Source: Stenotrophomonas sp. Ste86 (GTDB taxonomy: Bacteria > Pseudomonadota > Gammaproteobacteria > Xanthomonadales > Xanthomonadaceae). From it: a DNA stretch of 64,000 nucleotides. The stretch covers positions 1 to 64,000 of the forward strand of contig NZ_JALJRW010000004.1 of assembly GCF_024519465.1 (NCBI RefSeq), read 5' to 3'. Positions 30,986-39,441 of this stretch are shown piece by piece. Position numbers and translations under genes: made by a program. The notes beneath the pieces are model-generated. The model was not told the origin of the DNA. It worked only from the letters and a program-made list of their open reading frames with translations, and did no database searches. How positions within the stretch are numbered: the first letter of the stretch is position 1; every line of letters begins with the position of its first letter.

Positions 30986-31338
30986 TGGCGGTGACGATCT
31001 GGCACAACCCGCGCTGCAGCAACTCGCGCGGGGCGTTGCAGATCCTGCGCGAGCATGGCATCGAACCGACGGTGATCGAATACCTGAAGGACCCGCCCGA
31101 TCGGGCCACGCTGCAGGCCTTGATCGAGGCGATGGGATGCGGCGCACGCGCGCTGCTGCGGGACAAGGAAACAGCCTATGCGGCGCTCCAGTTGGCTGAC
31201 CCCGCACTGGACGACGGCGCATTGATCGAGGCGATGCTGCGCCATCCCGAGCTGATCAACCGTCCGATCGTGCGTACCCCGAAAGGCGTGCGCCTGTGCC
31301 GCCCACCGGAAACGGTGCTGGACATCCTGCCCGCGTAG
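30985..31338 (+). CDS. arsC: ArsC-family glutaredoxin-type arsenate reductase
   Basis: Reduces arsenate to arsenite using glutathione and glutaredoxin. 117 residues. The catalytic Cys is in HNPRCSNSRGAL (residue 10), and the three anion-binding arginines sit in RALLR, NRPIV and RLCRP, as in plasmid R773 ArsC. The start is taken at 30985, where TGATG overlaps the pldA stop; an in-frame ATG 9 nt earlier is possible. No arsR or arsB lies nearby, so this is a stand-alone copy, and a Spx/YffB-like role is the alternative. Confidence 0.85.
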   Translation: MAVTIWHNPRCSNSRGALQILREHGIEPTVIEYLKDPPDRATLQALIEAMGCGARALLRDKETAYAALQLADPALDDGALIEAMLRHPELINRPIVRTPKGVRLCRPPETVLDILPA

Positions 31339-31355
31339 TACGCGGGTAGAGGCGA

Positions 31356-31703
31356 TCAGCCGCCGCAGGCAGCCATGCAGCGGCTGCGGTTCTCGCCGCA
31401 GGCCAGCGCCGGCAGTCGGTTGCGGCAGTAATCGTTACTGGCCTCGCAGGAACGCCGTAGCTCGGGGTTGTCCAGCTTCTCGCAGCGCGCGTCGCGCTGC
31501 GTGGCCACGCCGGTACCACAGCGGTCGCCGCTGCCAAATCCCGACCGGCGGGTCATGCAGCTGTCGTGCTGGCGCTGGCATTGGTCCATGCACTGGTTGG
31601 CCGCGGTGACCTCGCGCAGGCTCGGTGCGGAATAGCTGTCGCCATCGCTGCTGCAGGCAGTCAGCAGCAGCGCCAGCGCAGCCACGTAGAGCATCCTTGG
31701 CAT
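31356..31703 (-). CDS. Small Cys-rich lipoprotein, unknown function
   Basis: 115 residues. The signal peptide ends in LLTAC, so Cys17 is the lipidated residue. The mature part holds nine more cysteines spaced in pairs (CMDQCQRQHDSC, CEKLDNPELRRSC, CRNR, CGENRSRCMAACG), suggesting several disulphides in the periplasm. AGGAG lies 8 nt before the ATG at 31703. It converges on arsC; the 17-nt gap includes a short palindrome (31330-31346). No family is recognised. Confidence 0.7.
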   Translation of the reverse strand: MPRMLYVAALALLLTACSSDGDSYSAPSLREVTAANQCMDQCQRQHDSCMTRRSGFGSGDRCGTGVATQRDARCEKLDNPELRRSCEASNDYCRNRLPALACGENRSRCMAACGG

Positions 31704-31776
31704 GGTGTCACTCCTGGTTGGAAACGTGTCACGTGCGACTTTATCAGGCCCGTGCGCGGTCCAGAACCGGGTGACA

Positions 31777-32412
31777 TCAGCGCCAGTCGGTGATGCCTTC
31801 GCGTCGGTAGACCTCGATGAAGGCCGGGCGCGCCTTGAGCCGGTCGGCGTACGCCTTGAGCACCGGCCAGTGATCGCTCGGCGTGGGCATGTTGCGCGAC
31901 CAGCGCAGCAGCATCACCAACATGAAATCGACCACGCTCAGCTGCGCTCCCAACATGTACGGACCGCCGGCCTGCAGATGGTCGGACAGCCGTTGCCAGG
32001 CCGCTTCGAGGCGTTCACGCGCGTGCTGCCGTGTGGCCTCGGCATTGTCCGCGCCGGCCATCTCGTGCGCGTAGAACCACGCGCGATACGCTGGCTGCAC
32101 GGTATTGGCGCACCAGAACATCCATCGGTAGGCTTCGCCGCGCAAGGGCGTGCCCGGCACGGGCAGCAACCCGGCCTGCGGATGCAGATCGGCCAGGTGC
32201 AGTGCGATGGCCGCCGCCTCGGTCAGGACCTGATCCCCCATCACCAGCGTGGGCACTACGCCGGCCGGGTTCAGGGCGAGGTACTCGGCCGATTTCTGCT
32301 GCCGCGTGTCGAAGTCGAGCAGCACCAGTTCGTGCGGCACCTCCAGTTCCAGCAGCAGCCAATGCACCACCAGCGAGGCGGTGCTGGTCGATCCGTACAA
32401 CGTAATGGCCAT
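31777..32412 (-). CDS. Glutathione S-transferase family protein
   Basis: 211 residues. The N-terminal thioredoxin-like domain (1-80) has MAITLYGSTSTASLVVHWLL, NPAGVVPTLVMGD and LTEAAAIALHLAD (glutathione-binding E-[S/A]). The C-terminal helical domain has LSVVDFMLVMLLRW. These proteins conjugate or reduce with glutathione; the substrate is unknown. It is divergent from the LysE exporter across 160 bp. Confidence 0.88.
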   Translation of the reverse strand: MAITLYGSTSTASLVVHWLLLELEVPHELVLLDFDTRQQKSAEYLALNPAGVVPTLVMGDQVLTEAAAIALHLADLHPQAGLLPVPGTPLRGEAYRWMFWCANTVQPAYRAWFYAHEMAGADNAEATRQHARERLEAAWQRLSDHLQAGGPYMLGAQLSVVDFMLVMLLRWSRNMPTPSDHWPVLKAYADRLKARPAFIEVYRREGITDWR

Positions 32413-32572
32413 GCACGCCGCACCTGTCGTGGGAAGCCCCAGATTATGCACTCGCCGCCGAGCGCAGACCATGGATACAGATGCCTGGCTCCCTGCGGCG
32501 TCACTGTGGCTGTCGGACGGTGCGCTCGGGGCATAGCATGCCGCGCATCTTCATTGCGCCGAGTGCACGCCC

Positions 32573-33208
32573 ATGGCCGATCCCGCCAACCTGCTTGCCT
32601 TCGGCCTGATCTCGCTGGGCATGGTACTGACGCCCGGGCCGAACATGATCTACCTGGTGTCACGATCGATCTGCCAGGGGCGCGTGGCGGGGCTGATCTC
32701 GCTGGGCGGGGTGGCACTCGGCTTTCTCGTCTACCTGTTGTGCGCCGCGCTGGGCATCACCGCGCTGTTGATGGCCGTTCCGCATGCCTACGACGCGCTG
32801 CGCATCGCCGGCGCGTTGTACCTGCTGTACCTGGCCTGGCAGGCTCTGCGCCCGGGCGGACGTTCGCCGTTCCAGCTTCGCGCGCTGGCATCGGACAGCC
32901 CGCGCCGCCTGTTCGCGATGGGCCTGTTCACCTCGCTGCTCAATCCGAAGATCGCGGTGATGTACCTGTCGTTGCTGCCGCAGTTCATCCAGCCGCACGG
33001 GCATGGCAGCGTGATGGCGCAATCGGTGGCGCTGGGGCTGGTGCAGATCGCCACCAGCGTCAGCGTCAATGCATTGATCGTGCTGGCCGCCGGCAGCATC
33101 GCCGCGTTCCTGGCGCGTCGTCCGCGCTGGCAGGCAGTGCAGCGTGGGCTGATGGGCACGGTGCTGGGCGCGCTGGCGGTGCGGATGCTGGTGGACGCGC
33201 GCCGGTAA
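32573..33208 (+). CDS. LysE/RhtB-family amino-acid exporter
   Basis: 211 residues, six membrane helices. The N-terminal GMVLTPGPNMIYLVSRS is the family hallmark, followed by GLISLGGVALGFLVYLLCAALG and LNPKIAVMYLSLLPQF. RhtB-type proteins export amino acids such as homoserine or threonine. The substrate is not predictable. A good terminator follows. Confidence 0.87.
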   Translation: MADPANLLAFGLISLGMVLTPGPNMIYLVSRSICQGRVAGLISLGGVALGFLVYLLCAALGITALLMAVPHAYDALRIAGALYLLYLAWQALRPGGRSPFQLRALASDSPRRLFAMGLFTSLLNPKIAVMYLSLLPQFIQPHGHGSVMAQSVALGLVQIATSVSVNALIVLAAGSIAAFLARRPRWQAVQRGLMGTVLGALAVRMLVDARR

Positions 33209-33214
33209 CGAAGA

Positions 33215-33242
33215 ACGGCGCCTTGCGGCGCCGTCTTTTTTT
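33215..33242. terminator. Rho-independent terminator after the LysE gene
   Basis: An 8-bp stem (33215-33222 with 33227-33234, loop TTGC) is followed by CTTTTTTT. It lies between convergent genes, with the class I fumarase ending at 33278. Confidence 0.9.
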
Positions 33243-33250
33243 GATGCGAT

Positions 33251-33273
33251 ACCGACCAGCGGTCGATATCTAC
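33251..33273 (-). repeat. SMAG-like palindrome, degenerate
   Basis: ACCGACC and GGTCGAT arms end in CTAC; it is a diverged member of the family located just beyond the fumarase stop. Confidence 0.5.
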
Positions 33274-33277
33274 CGGG

Positions 33278-34795
33278 TCAGGCCACCACCACCGGGATCT
33301 TGCCGATGCGGGCCTGCCATTCGCGCGGGCCGGTGATGTGCACCGATTCGCCGGTGGAATCCACCGCCACGGTCACCGGCATGTCCTGCACGGTGAACTC
33401 GTAGATGGCTTCCATGCCCAGGTCGGCAAAGCCGACCACCTTGGCGGCCTTGATCGCCTTGGATACCAGGTAGGCCGAACCACCGACCGCCATCAGGTAG
33501 GCCGATTTGTTGTCCCGGATCGCCTCGATCGCCGCCGGGCCACGCTCGGCCTTGCCGACCATGCCCAGCAGGCCGGTCTGCTCCAACACCTGGCGGGTGA
33601 ACTTGTCCATGCGGGTGGCGGTGGTCGGACCGGCCGGACCCACTACTTCATCGCGCACCGGATCGACCGGGCCGACGTAGTAGATGAAACGGCCCTTGAG
33701 GTCGACCGGCAGCGGCTCGCCCTTGTTGAGCATGTCCACCATGCGCTTGTGCGCGGCGTCGCGGCCGGTCAGCAGCTTGCCGTTGAGCAGCAGGGTCTGG
33801 CCGGGTTTCCAGCTGGCGACGTCTTCCGGGGTGATGGTGTCCAGATCGACGCGGGTGCCCTTGGAGGCGTCATAGGTGATCTGCGGCCAGTCTTCCAGCG
33901 ACGGCGGATCGAGCATCACCGGGCCGCTGCCGTCCAGGGTGAAGTGCGCATGGCGGGTGGCCGCGCAGTTGGGGATCATCGCCACCGGCAGGTTGGCCGC
34001 GTGGGTCGGGAAGTCTTTCACCTTGATGTCCAGCACGGTGGTCAGGCCGCCCAGGCCCTGCGCACCGATGCCCAGCGCGTTGACCTTGTCGAACAGCTCC
34101 AGGCGCAGTTCTTCGGCACGATTGGACGCGCCTCGGGCCTTCAGCTCGTTGATGTCGATCGGCTCCATCAGCGATTCCTTGGCCAGCAGCATCGCCTTTT
34201 CAGCGGTGCCGCCGATGCCGATGCCGAGCATGCCCGGCGGGCACCAGCCGGCGCCCATGGTCGGCACGGTCTTGAGCACCCAGTCCACGATCGAGTCGGA
34301 CGGATTGAGCATGGCGAACTTGCTCTTGGCTTCCGACCCACCGCCCTTGGCGGCGACGATCACCTCCACGGTGTCGCCCGGCACGACCTTGACGTTGACC
34401 ACGCCCGGGGTGTTGTCCTTGGTGTTGATGCGCTTGCCGGCCGGATCGGCCAGCACCGAGGCGCGCAGCTTGTTGTCCGGGTAGTTGTAGGCGCGGCGCA
34501 CGCCCTCGTTGGCCATGTCTTCCACGCCCATCGTGGCATCGTCCCAACGCACGTTCATGCCGATTTCCAGGAACACGGTGACGATGCCGGTGTCCTGGCA
34601 GATCGGCCGGTGGCCTTCGGCGCACATGCGGGAATTGATCAGGATCTGGGCCATCGCTTCCTTCGCGGCCGGCGATTCCTCGCGCTCGTAGGCGGCGGCC
34701 AGGCTCTTGATGTAATCGACCGGGTGGTAGTACGAGATGTACTGCAGCGCGTCGGCGATGGACTGGATGAGGTCTTCCTGCTTGATCGATGTCAC
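33278..34795 (-). CDS. Class I (iron-sulphur) fumarate hydratase
   Basis: 505 residues. It resembles the single-chain [4Fe-4S] fumarases FumA/FumB, which convert fumarate to malate. The conserved cysteines occur in ICQDTG (residue 65), GAGWCPPG (near 185) and PNCAATRH (near 277). GPAGPTTATRMDKFTRQVLEQTGL near residue 382 and GGSAYLVSKAIK near residue 437 belong to the beta domain. It is the oxygen-sensitive partner of FumC at 239 in the same window. It is divergent from the ECF sigma factor across 156 bp. Confidence 0.94.
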   Translation of the reverse strand: MTSIKQEDLIQSIADALQYISYYHPVDYIKSLAAAYEREESPAAKEAMAQILINSRMCAEGHRPICQDTGIVTVFLEIGMNVRWDDATMGVEDMANEGVRRAYNYPDNKLRASVLADPAGKRINTKDNTPGVVNVKVVPGDTVEVIVAAKGGGSEAKSKFAMLNPSDSIVDWVLKTVPTMGAGWCPPGMLGIGIGGTAEKAMLLAKESLMEPIDINELKARGASNRAEELRLELFDKVNALGIGAQGLGGLTTVLDIKVKDFPTHAANLPVAMIPNCAATRHAHFTLDGSGPVMLDPPSLEDWPQITYDASKGTRVDLDTITPEDVASWKPGQTLLLNGKLLTGRDAAHKRMVDMLNKGEPLPVDLKGRFIYYVGPVDPVRDEVVGPAGPTTATRMDKFTRQVLEQTGLLGMVGKAERGPAAIEAIRDNKSAYLMAVGGSAYLVSKAIKAAKVVGFADLGMEAIYEFTVQDMPVTVAVDSTGESVHITGPREWQARIGKIPVVVA

Positions 34796-34916
34796 GACTT
34801 GCTCGCTTGCTGGAGGCTGGCGGGGGTTGAACCGCCGATTTTAACAACTACGGCCCGGCCGCGTTGAGAATCGCTCGCGGCCACGGCATCTGGTGCACAG
34901 TGGTCGCCCAGCCCCC

Positions 34917-34943
34917 TGTCACAGCGGCCCGCCCTGCGGCGTC
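34917..34943 (+). promoter_or_regulatory. ECF41-type promoter before the sigma factor gene
   Basis: TGTCACA (34917-34923), 16 nt, then CGTC (34940-34943). This is the published ECF41 -35/-10 pair. The -10 lies only 8 nt before the ATG, so the message would start at or next to the start codon and be leaderless. It implies autoregulation. Confidence 0.8.
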
Positions 34944-34951
34944 CTCCCGGC

Positions 34952-35848
34952 ATGACCCCGACCGATATCTTCCAGACCCACCGCCCCCGCCTGTTCGCCC
35001 TGGCCTACCGCCTGCTGGGCAGTCGCAGCGACGCCGAGGACATCGTCCAGGACGCCTGGCTGCGCTGGCAAGGCGCCGACACTGCCGCGATCCGCGACCC
35101 GGAGGGCTGGCTGGTCACCGCCACCACGCGGCTGGGGCTGGACCGGCTGCGGGCCGTACGCAATGCCCGGGTTCAGTACGTGGGGCCGTGGCTCCCCGAA
35201 CCGCTGGAAATCGCGCTCGATCCCGATCCGCTGCACGACCCGGCGCAGCGGCACGCGCTGGCCGACGAGGTCTCGGTGGCCTTCCTGGCCCTGCTGGAGC
35301 AGCTGAAACCGGACGAGCGCGCCGCGTTCCTGCTCAAGGACGTGTTCGACTACGACTACCCCGAGATCGCCCCGCTGCTGGACCACAGCCCGGCCAACTG
35401 CCGCCAGCTGGTGCATCGCGCGCGCCAGCGGCTGCAGGCCGGCAAGCCGCGCTTCGATGCCTCGCCCGAGCAGCACCGCGATCTGCTGACCCGCTTCATG
35501 GATGCCTCCCAGCGTGGCGACCAGGCCGCGATCCTGTCGCTGCTGCACGCCAATGCGGCGATGGTGTCCGACGGTGGTGGTCGGGTCACCGCGGCGATCC
35601 GACCACTGCTCGGCGCCGAGCGCATCGCGCAGCTCTACTGGGCCATCGCCCGGCGCAACGGCGCGCATCCGGCACGGATCGGCTACGTCAACGGCGAGCC
35701 GGCCATCCTGCGTTTCCAGGGTGCGCAGCTGCACTCGATCACCCTGGTCAGCATCGATGGCGAGCGCATTGCGCAGGTGCTGAGCGTGCTCAATCCGGAA
35801 AAACTGACCGCGCTTGTCACAGCCGGCGATGTGGGCACGTCCTCCTGA
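34952..35848 (+). CDS. ECF41-family sigma factor with C-terminal SnoaL-like domain
   Basis: 298 residues. Sigma-70 region 2 (about 8-75) has AYRLLGSRSDAEDIVQDAWLRW, and region 4 (about 110-165) has LLEQLKPDERAAFLLKDVFDY and SPANCRQLVHRARQRL. The C-terminal SnoaL-like domain (about 175-290) replaces a separate anti-sigma factor in this group. The ECF41 hallmarks WLPEP (linker, near residue 89) and DGGG (near residue 206) are present. The following gene encodes the carboxymuconolactone-decarboxylase-like partner typical of ECF41 loci. Both genes have the same promoter motif, so the sigma factor probably controls both. The inducing signal is unknown. Confidence 0.92.
   Translation: MTPTDIFQTHRPRLFALAYRLLGSRSDAEDIVQDAWLRWQGADTAAIRDPEGWLVTATTRLGLDRLRAVRNARVQYVGPWLPEPLEIALDPDPLHDPAQRHALADEVSVAFLALLEQLKPDERAAFLLKDVFDYDYPEIAPLLDHSPANCRQLVHRARQRLQAGKPRFDASPEQHRDLLTRFMDASQRGDQAAILSLLHANAAMVSDGGGRVTAAIRPLLGAERIAQLYWAIARRNGAHPARIGYVNGEPAILRFQGAQLHSITLVSIDGERIAQVLSVLNPEKLTALVTAGDVGTSS
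35815..35841 (+). promoter_or_regulatory. Second ECF41-type promoter, before the CMD gene
   Basis: TGTCACA (35815-35821), 16 nt, then CGTC (35838-35841), sharing even the CGTCCTCC extension with the promoter at 34917. It lies in the last codons of the sigma gene. The expected transcript has about 36 nt of leader, including a 7-bp hairpin (35853-35859 with 35865-35871). Confidence 0.8.
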
Positions 35849-35884
35849 TGAAGACGGCCGATGTGGCCGTCATGGAGTCGTCCG

Positions 35885-36328
35885 ATGTCCACTTCGCCCC
35901 GCGTTCCCTATTTCCGTCTGGCCAACGAGGCCATCAAAGGCCTGCTGGCCACCAGCAAGGCCGTGCATGACAGCTCGATCGATCCGACGCTGATGGAGCT
36001 GGTGTTCCTGCGCGTCTCGCAGATCAACGGCTGTGGTTACTGCATGGACATGCATGGCACGGCATTGCGCAAGGGCGGGATCGAGCCGCGCAAGCTCGAT
36101 ACGCTGCCGGCGTGGCACGAAAGCCGTTTCTTCGATGCGCGCGAACGCGCCGCGCTGGGCTGGGCCGAAGCACTGACCCGGCTGCCCGACGGCGCGCCCT
36201 CGGACGCTGCGTTCGATGCGCTGGCGCCGCACTTCGATGAAAAAGGCATCAGCGACCTGAGCGTGGGCGTGGCCGTGATCAATGCCTGGAACCGGCTGGG
36301 CGCCGGGCTGCTGCCGCCGCTGCCGTAA
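35885..36328 (+). CDS. Carboxymuconolactone decarboxylase (AhpD-like) family protein
   Basis: 147 residues, an alpha-helical CMD protein. The redox pair with its histidine is in GCGYCMDMH (residues about 48-56), typical of AhpD-like alkylhydroperoxidases that reduce peroxides through a disulphide. The start at 35885 gives MSTSPRVPYFRLANEA. It lies 36 nt after the ECF41 gene and has its own ECF41 promoter. In known ECF41 loci this protein is the usual target; its natural substrate is not established. Confidence 0.88.
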   Translation: MSTSPRVPYFRLANEAIKGLLATSKAVHDSSIDPTLMELVFLRVSQINGCGYCMDMHGTALRKGGIEPRKLDTLPAWHESRFFDARERAALGWAEALTRLPDGAPSDAAFDALAPHFDEKGISDLSVGVAVINAWNRLGAGLLPPLP

Positions 36329-36332
36329 CCCC

Positions 36333-36591
36333 GTAGTGCCGGCCGCTGGCCGGCTCTCCGTACACCCATCCCGCCCCGGTAGTGCCGGCCGCTGGCCGGC
36401 TCCACGAACCTCCAACCAACCCGCGGAGCCGGCCAGCGGCCGGCACTACCGTGTGATTGCCGTGCTGCGGTGTGCCGACCAACGGTCGTCACCCACCGTG
36501 TGATTGCCGTGCTGCGGTGTGCCGACCAACGGCCGGCACCTACCGTGTGATTGCCGTGCTGCGGCGTGCCGACCAACGGTCGGCACCCACC
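36333..36591. repeat. SMAG cluster plus 47-bp tandem repeat
   Basis: Palindromes in plus orientation at 36333-36355 and 36379-36401 and in minus orientation at 36427-36449. From 36451 a 47-bp unit (GTGTGATTGCCGTGCTGCGG then a palindrome) repeats three times (36451, 36498, 36545). The gap 36329-36674 contains this array and no gene. Confidence 0.85.
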
Positions 36592-36674
36592 GGTTGAGAT
36601 AAGTGCGCGCTTTGGTGTCGTGGCGTGCAACGCATTCATCCCTCCGCCACGGCACGGGCGCGCACAATAGCGGC

Positions 36675-38546
36675 ATGCCCGCCTCCCCCGCTGCCGGTGC
36701 GCCCGGCCAGAAGAATCCCAGCCTGCGCGAACGCTTCCAGGCGATGCGCAACCTGCCCCCGTTCCTGCGCCAGGTGTGGCAGACCAGCCCCGGCCTGGCC
36801 AGTGCCAGCCTGGGCCTGCGCCTGATCCGTGCGTTGCTGCCGGTGGCGATGTTGTACGTGGGCAAATTGATCATCGACGCGGCGCTGCACCTGAGCCAGC
36901 ACGAAGCCGGCTTCCCGCCGTTCGGCGAGGCACTGTCCAGCGGCCTGCTCAATCCACTACTCGGCCTGCTCGCACTGGAGTTCGGCCTGGCGATCGTCTC
37001 CGACCTGCTGGGCCGCGCGGTGAACTACGCCGACAGCCTGCTCTCGGAACTGTTCACCAACGTCACCAGCGTGCGGCTGATGGAGCACGCCGCCGAACTG
37101 GACCTGGAAGACTTCGAAGACCCGGACCTGCAGGACAAGCTGGACCGCGCGCGGCGCCAGACCATGGGCCGGATGAACCTGATGAGCCAGCTGTTCGGCC
37201 AGGTGCAGGACGCCATCACCGTGGCCAGCCTGGCGGTGGGCCTGCTGGTGTACGCGCCGTGGCTGATCCTGCTGCTGGCGGTGGCGCTGGTGCCGGCCTT
37301 CATCGGCGAATCGCACTTCAACGCGGCCGGCTACTCGCTCAACTTCCAGTGGACGCCCGAGCGCCGCCAGCTCGATTACCTGCGCCAGATCGGCGCCAGC
37401 GTGGAAACGGCCAAGGAGGTGAAGATCTTCAACCTGCACCGCTTCCTGATCGAGCGCTACAAGTTCCTGGCCGACAAGTTCTTCCACGCCAACCGGGCGT
37501 TGGCACGCAAGCGCGCGTTCTGGGGCACCTTGCTGGCCGCGCTCGGCACGCTGGGCTATTACACCGCGTATGCCTACATCGCGTGGCGCACCGTGCGCGG
37601 CGATTTTTCGATCGGCGACCTGACCTTCCTGGCCGGCAGCTTCCTGCGCCTGCGCCAGTTGCTGGAAGGGCTGCTGATCGGCTTCTCGCAGGTGGCCGGG
37701 CAGGCGCTGTACCTGGACGATCTGTTCTCGTTCTTCCAGATCCAGCCGGAGATCCACTCGCGCACCGATGCGGTGGCGATCCCGCAGCCGATCACTGACG
37801 GCTTCGTGTTCGAGAACGTCGGCTTTCGTTACCCCGATGCGGAAAACTGGGCGGTGCGCCACCTGGATTTCGAACTGCGCGCCGGCGAAGTGCTGGCGCT
37901 GGTCGGCGAGAACGGCGCCGGCAAGACCACGCTGGTGAAGCTGCTGGCACGCCTGTATGACCCGGACGAAGGCCGCATCCTGCTCGACGGGCGCGACCTG
38001 CGCGACTACGACCTGGATGACCTGCGCGCCAACATGGGCGTGATCTTCCAGGACTTCGTGCGCTACAACCTGAGCGCGGGCGAGAACATCGGCGTCGGCC
38101 TGGTCGAAGCAATGACCGACGATGCGCGCATCCGCGACGCCGCCCGCCGCGGCATGGCCGATGAGGTGATCAACGCGCTGCCAAACGGCTACGACCAGCT
38201 GATCGGCCGACGCTTCAAGCAGGGCGTGGACCTGTCCGGCGGGCAATGGCAGAAGATCGCCATCGCCCGCGCCTACATGCGCGATGCACAGGTCATGATC
38301 CTCGATGAGCCAACCGCCGCACTGGACGCGCGCAGCGAATTCGAGGTGTTCCAGCGCTTCAAGGAACTGTCCGACCAGCGCACCGCCGTACTGATCTCGC
38401 ACCGCTTCTCCTCGGTACGCATGGCCGACCGCATTCTGGTGCTGGCCGGCGGCCGGATCGAGGCCAGCGGTACCCATGCCGAACTGATGACCCAGGGGGG
38501 CCGTTACGCCGAATTGTTCGAGCTGCAAGCGGCCGGGTACCGTTGA
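36675..38546 (+). CDS. ABC transporter with fused membrane and ATPase domains
   Basis: 623 residues, a half-transporter that would work as a dimer in the inner membrane as an exporter. The membrane domain (about 40-345) has about six helices. The ATPase domain (about 370-615) has Walker A GENGAGKTT near residue 412, the Q-loop IFQDFVRYN, the signature DLSGGQWQKIAIAR near residue 520, Walker B VMILDEPTAALD and ISHRFSS. The ATG follows CACAAT (36663-36668) by 6 nt with no Shine-Dalgarno, so the message may be leaderless. The substrate is unknown. Confidence 0.88.
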   Translation: MPASPAAGAPGQKNPSLRERFQAMRNLPPFLRQVWQTSPGLASASLGLRLIRALLPVAMLYVGKLIIDAALHLSQHEAGFPPFGEALSSGLLNPLLGLLALEFGLAIVSDLLGRAVNYADSLLSELFTNVTSVRLMEHAAELDLEDFEDPDLQDKLDRARRQTMGRMNLMSQLFGQVQDAITVASLAVGLLVYAPWLILLLAVALVPAFIGESHFNAAGYSLNFQWTPERRQLDYLRQIGASVETAKEVKIFNLHRFLIERYKFLADKFFHANRALARKRAFWGTLLAALGTLGYYTAYAYIAWRTVRGDFSIGDLTFLAGSFLRLRQLLEGLLIGFSQVAGQALYLDDLFSFFQIQPEIHSRTDAVAIPQPITDGFVFENVGFRYPDAENWAVRHLDFELRAGEVLALVGENGAGKTTLVKLLARLYDPDEGRILLDGRDLRDYDLDDLRANMGVIFQDFVRYNLSAGENIGVGLVEAMTDDARIRDAARRGMADEVINALPNGYDQLIGRRFKQGVDLSGGQWQKIAIARAYMRDAQVMILDEPTAALDARSEFEVFQRFKELSDQRTAVLISHRFSSVRMADRILVLAGGRIEASGTHAELMTQGGRYAELFELQAAGYR

Positions 38547-38586
38547 AACCCCCACTCCACAAGCCTTTCCGGCCAGTCAATGAGAA

Positions 38587-38606
38587 TTTATCTCATTTGA
38601 GATAAA
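38587..38606. promoter_or_regulatory. Perfect 20-bp inverted repeat before fpr
   Basis: TTTATCTCA and TGAGATAAA flank TT. It sits 35 nt before the fpr start in AT-rich DNA. Size and symmetry suit a dimeric regulator such as a LysR-type protein; FinR controls fpr in pseudomonads. That link is inference. Confidence 0.55.
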
Positions 38607-38641
38607 CTGGACGGGACAAAACAGATCAGACCCCCACCCCC

Positions 38642-39421
38642 ATGTCTTCCGCTTTCGGCGCCGAAACGGTGCTTGAGGTCCGTCACTGGACCGACGCCTA
38701 CTTCAGCTTCACCACGACCCGCGACAGCGGCTTCCGCTTCGATAACGGCCAGTTCGTGATGATCGGCCTGGAAACCGAGGCACGCCCGTTGCTGCGCGCG
38801 TATTCCATTGCCAGCGCCAACTGGGAAGAGAACCTGGAGTTCTTCAGCATCAAGGTCCAGGACGGCCCGCTGACCTCGCGCCTGCAGCACATCAAGCCGG
38901 GCGACAAGGTCCTGGTCGGCAAGAAGCCCACCGGCACCCTGCTGATCAGCGACCTGCACCCGGGCAAGCACCTGTACCTGCTGGGCACCGGCACCGGCCT
39001 GGCGCCGTGGCTGTCGGTGATCAAGGACCCGGAAACCTACGAGCGCTTCGACAAGGTGATCCTCACCCACGGCGTGCGTTACGAAAAGGACCTGGCTTAC
39101 CGCGACCTGTTCGAGAAGGAACTGCGCGAGCACGAATTCCTCGGCGAGATGATCGGCGACAAGCTGCTGTACTACCCGGCCGTCACCCGTGAGGCGTTCC
39201 CCAACCAGGGTCGCCTGACCTCGTTGATGGAAAGCGGTGAAATGCAGAAGACCCTCGGCCTGCCGCCGCTGGATCCGGAAAACGACCGCGCCATGATCTG
39301 CGGCAGCCCGCAGATGCTGGCCGACCTGCGCACCGTGCTGGACAGCCGCGGCTTCCAGACCTCCCCGCGCATCGGCACCCCGGGCCACTACGTCTTCGAG
39401 CGCGCGTTCGTCGAGAAGTAA
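38642..39421 (+). CDS. fpr: Ferredoxin/flavodoxin-NADP+ reductase
   Basis: FAD enzyme that moves electrons between NADPH and ferredoxin or flavodoxin, used for iron-sulphur repair and oxidative stress. 259 residues (E. coli Fpr 248). The FAD-binding RAYSIAS is near residue 52 and GPLTSRLQHIKPGD near residue 77. The NADP-binding LLGTGTGLAPWLSVIKDPETYERF is near residue 116 and MICGSPQML near residue 218. The C-terminal VEK matches bacterial subclass I FPRs. A 20-bp inverted repeat precedes it. Confidence 0.94.
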   Translation: MSSAFGAETVLEVRHWTDAYFSFTTTRDSGFRFDNGQFVMIGLETEARPLLRAYSIASANWEENLEFFSIKVQDGPLTSRLQHIKPGDKVLVGKKPTGTLLISDLHPGKHLYLLGTGTGLAPWLSVIKDPETYERFDKVILTHGVRYEKDLAYRDLFEKELREHEFLGEMIGDKLLYYPAVTREAFPNQGRLTSLMESGEMQKTLGLPPLDPENDRAMICGSPQMLADLRTVLDSRGFQTSPRIGTPGHYVFERAFVEK

Positions 39422-39441
39422 GCGCGAATGGCGCACCGAAG

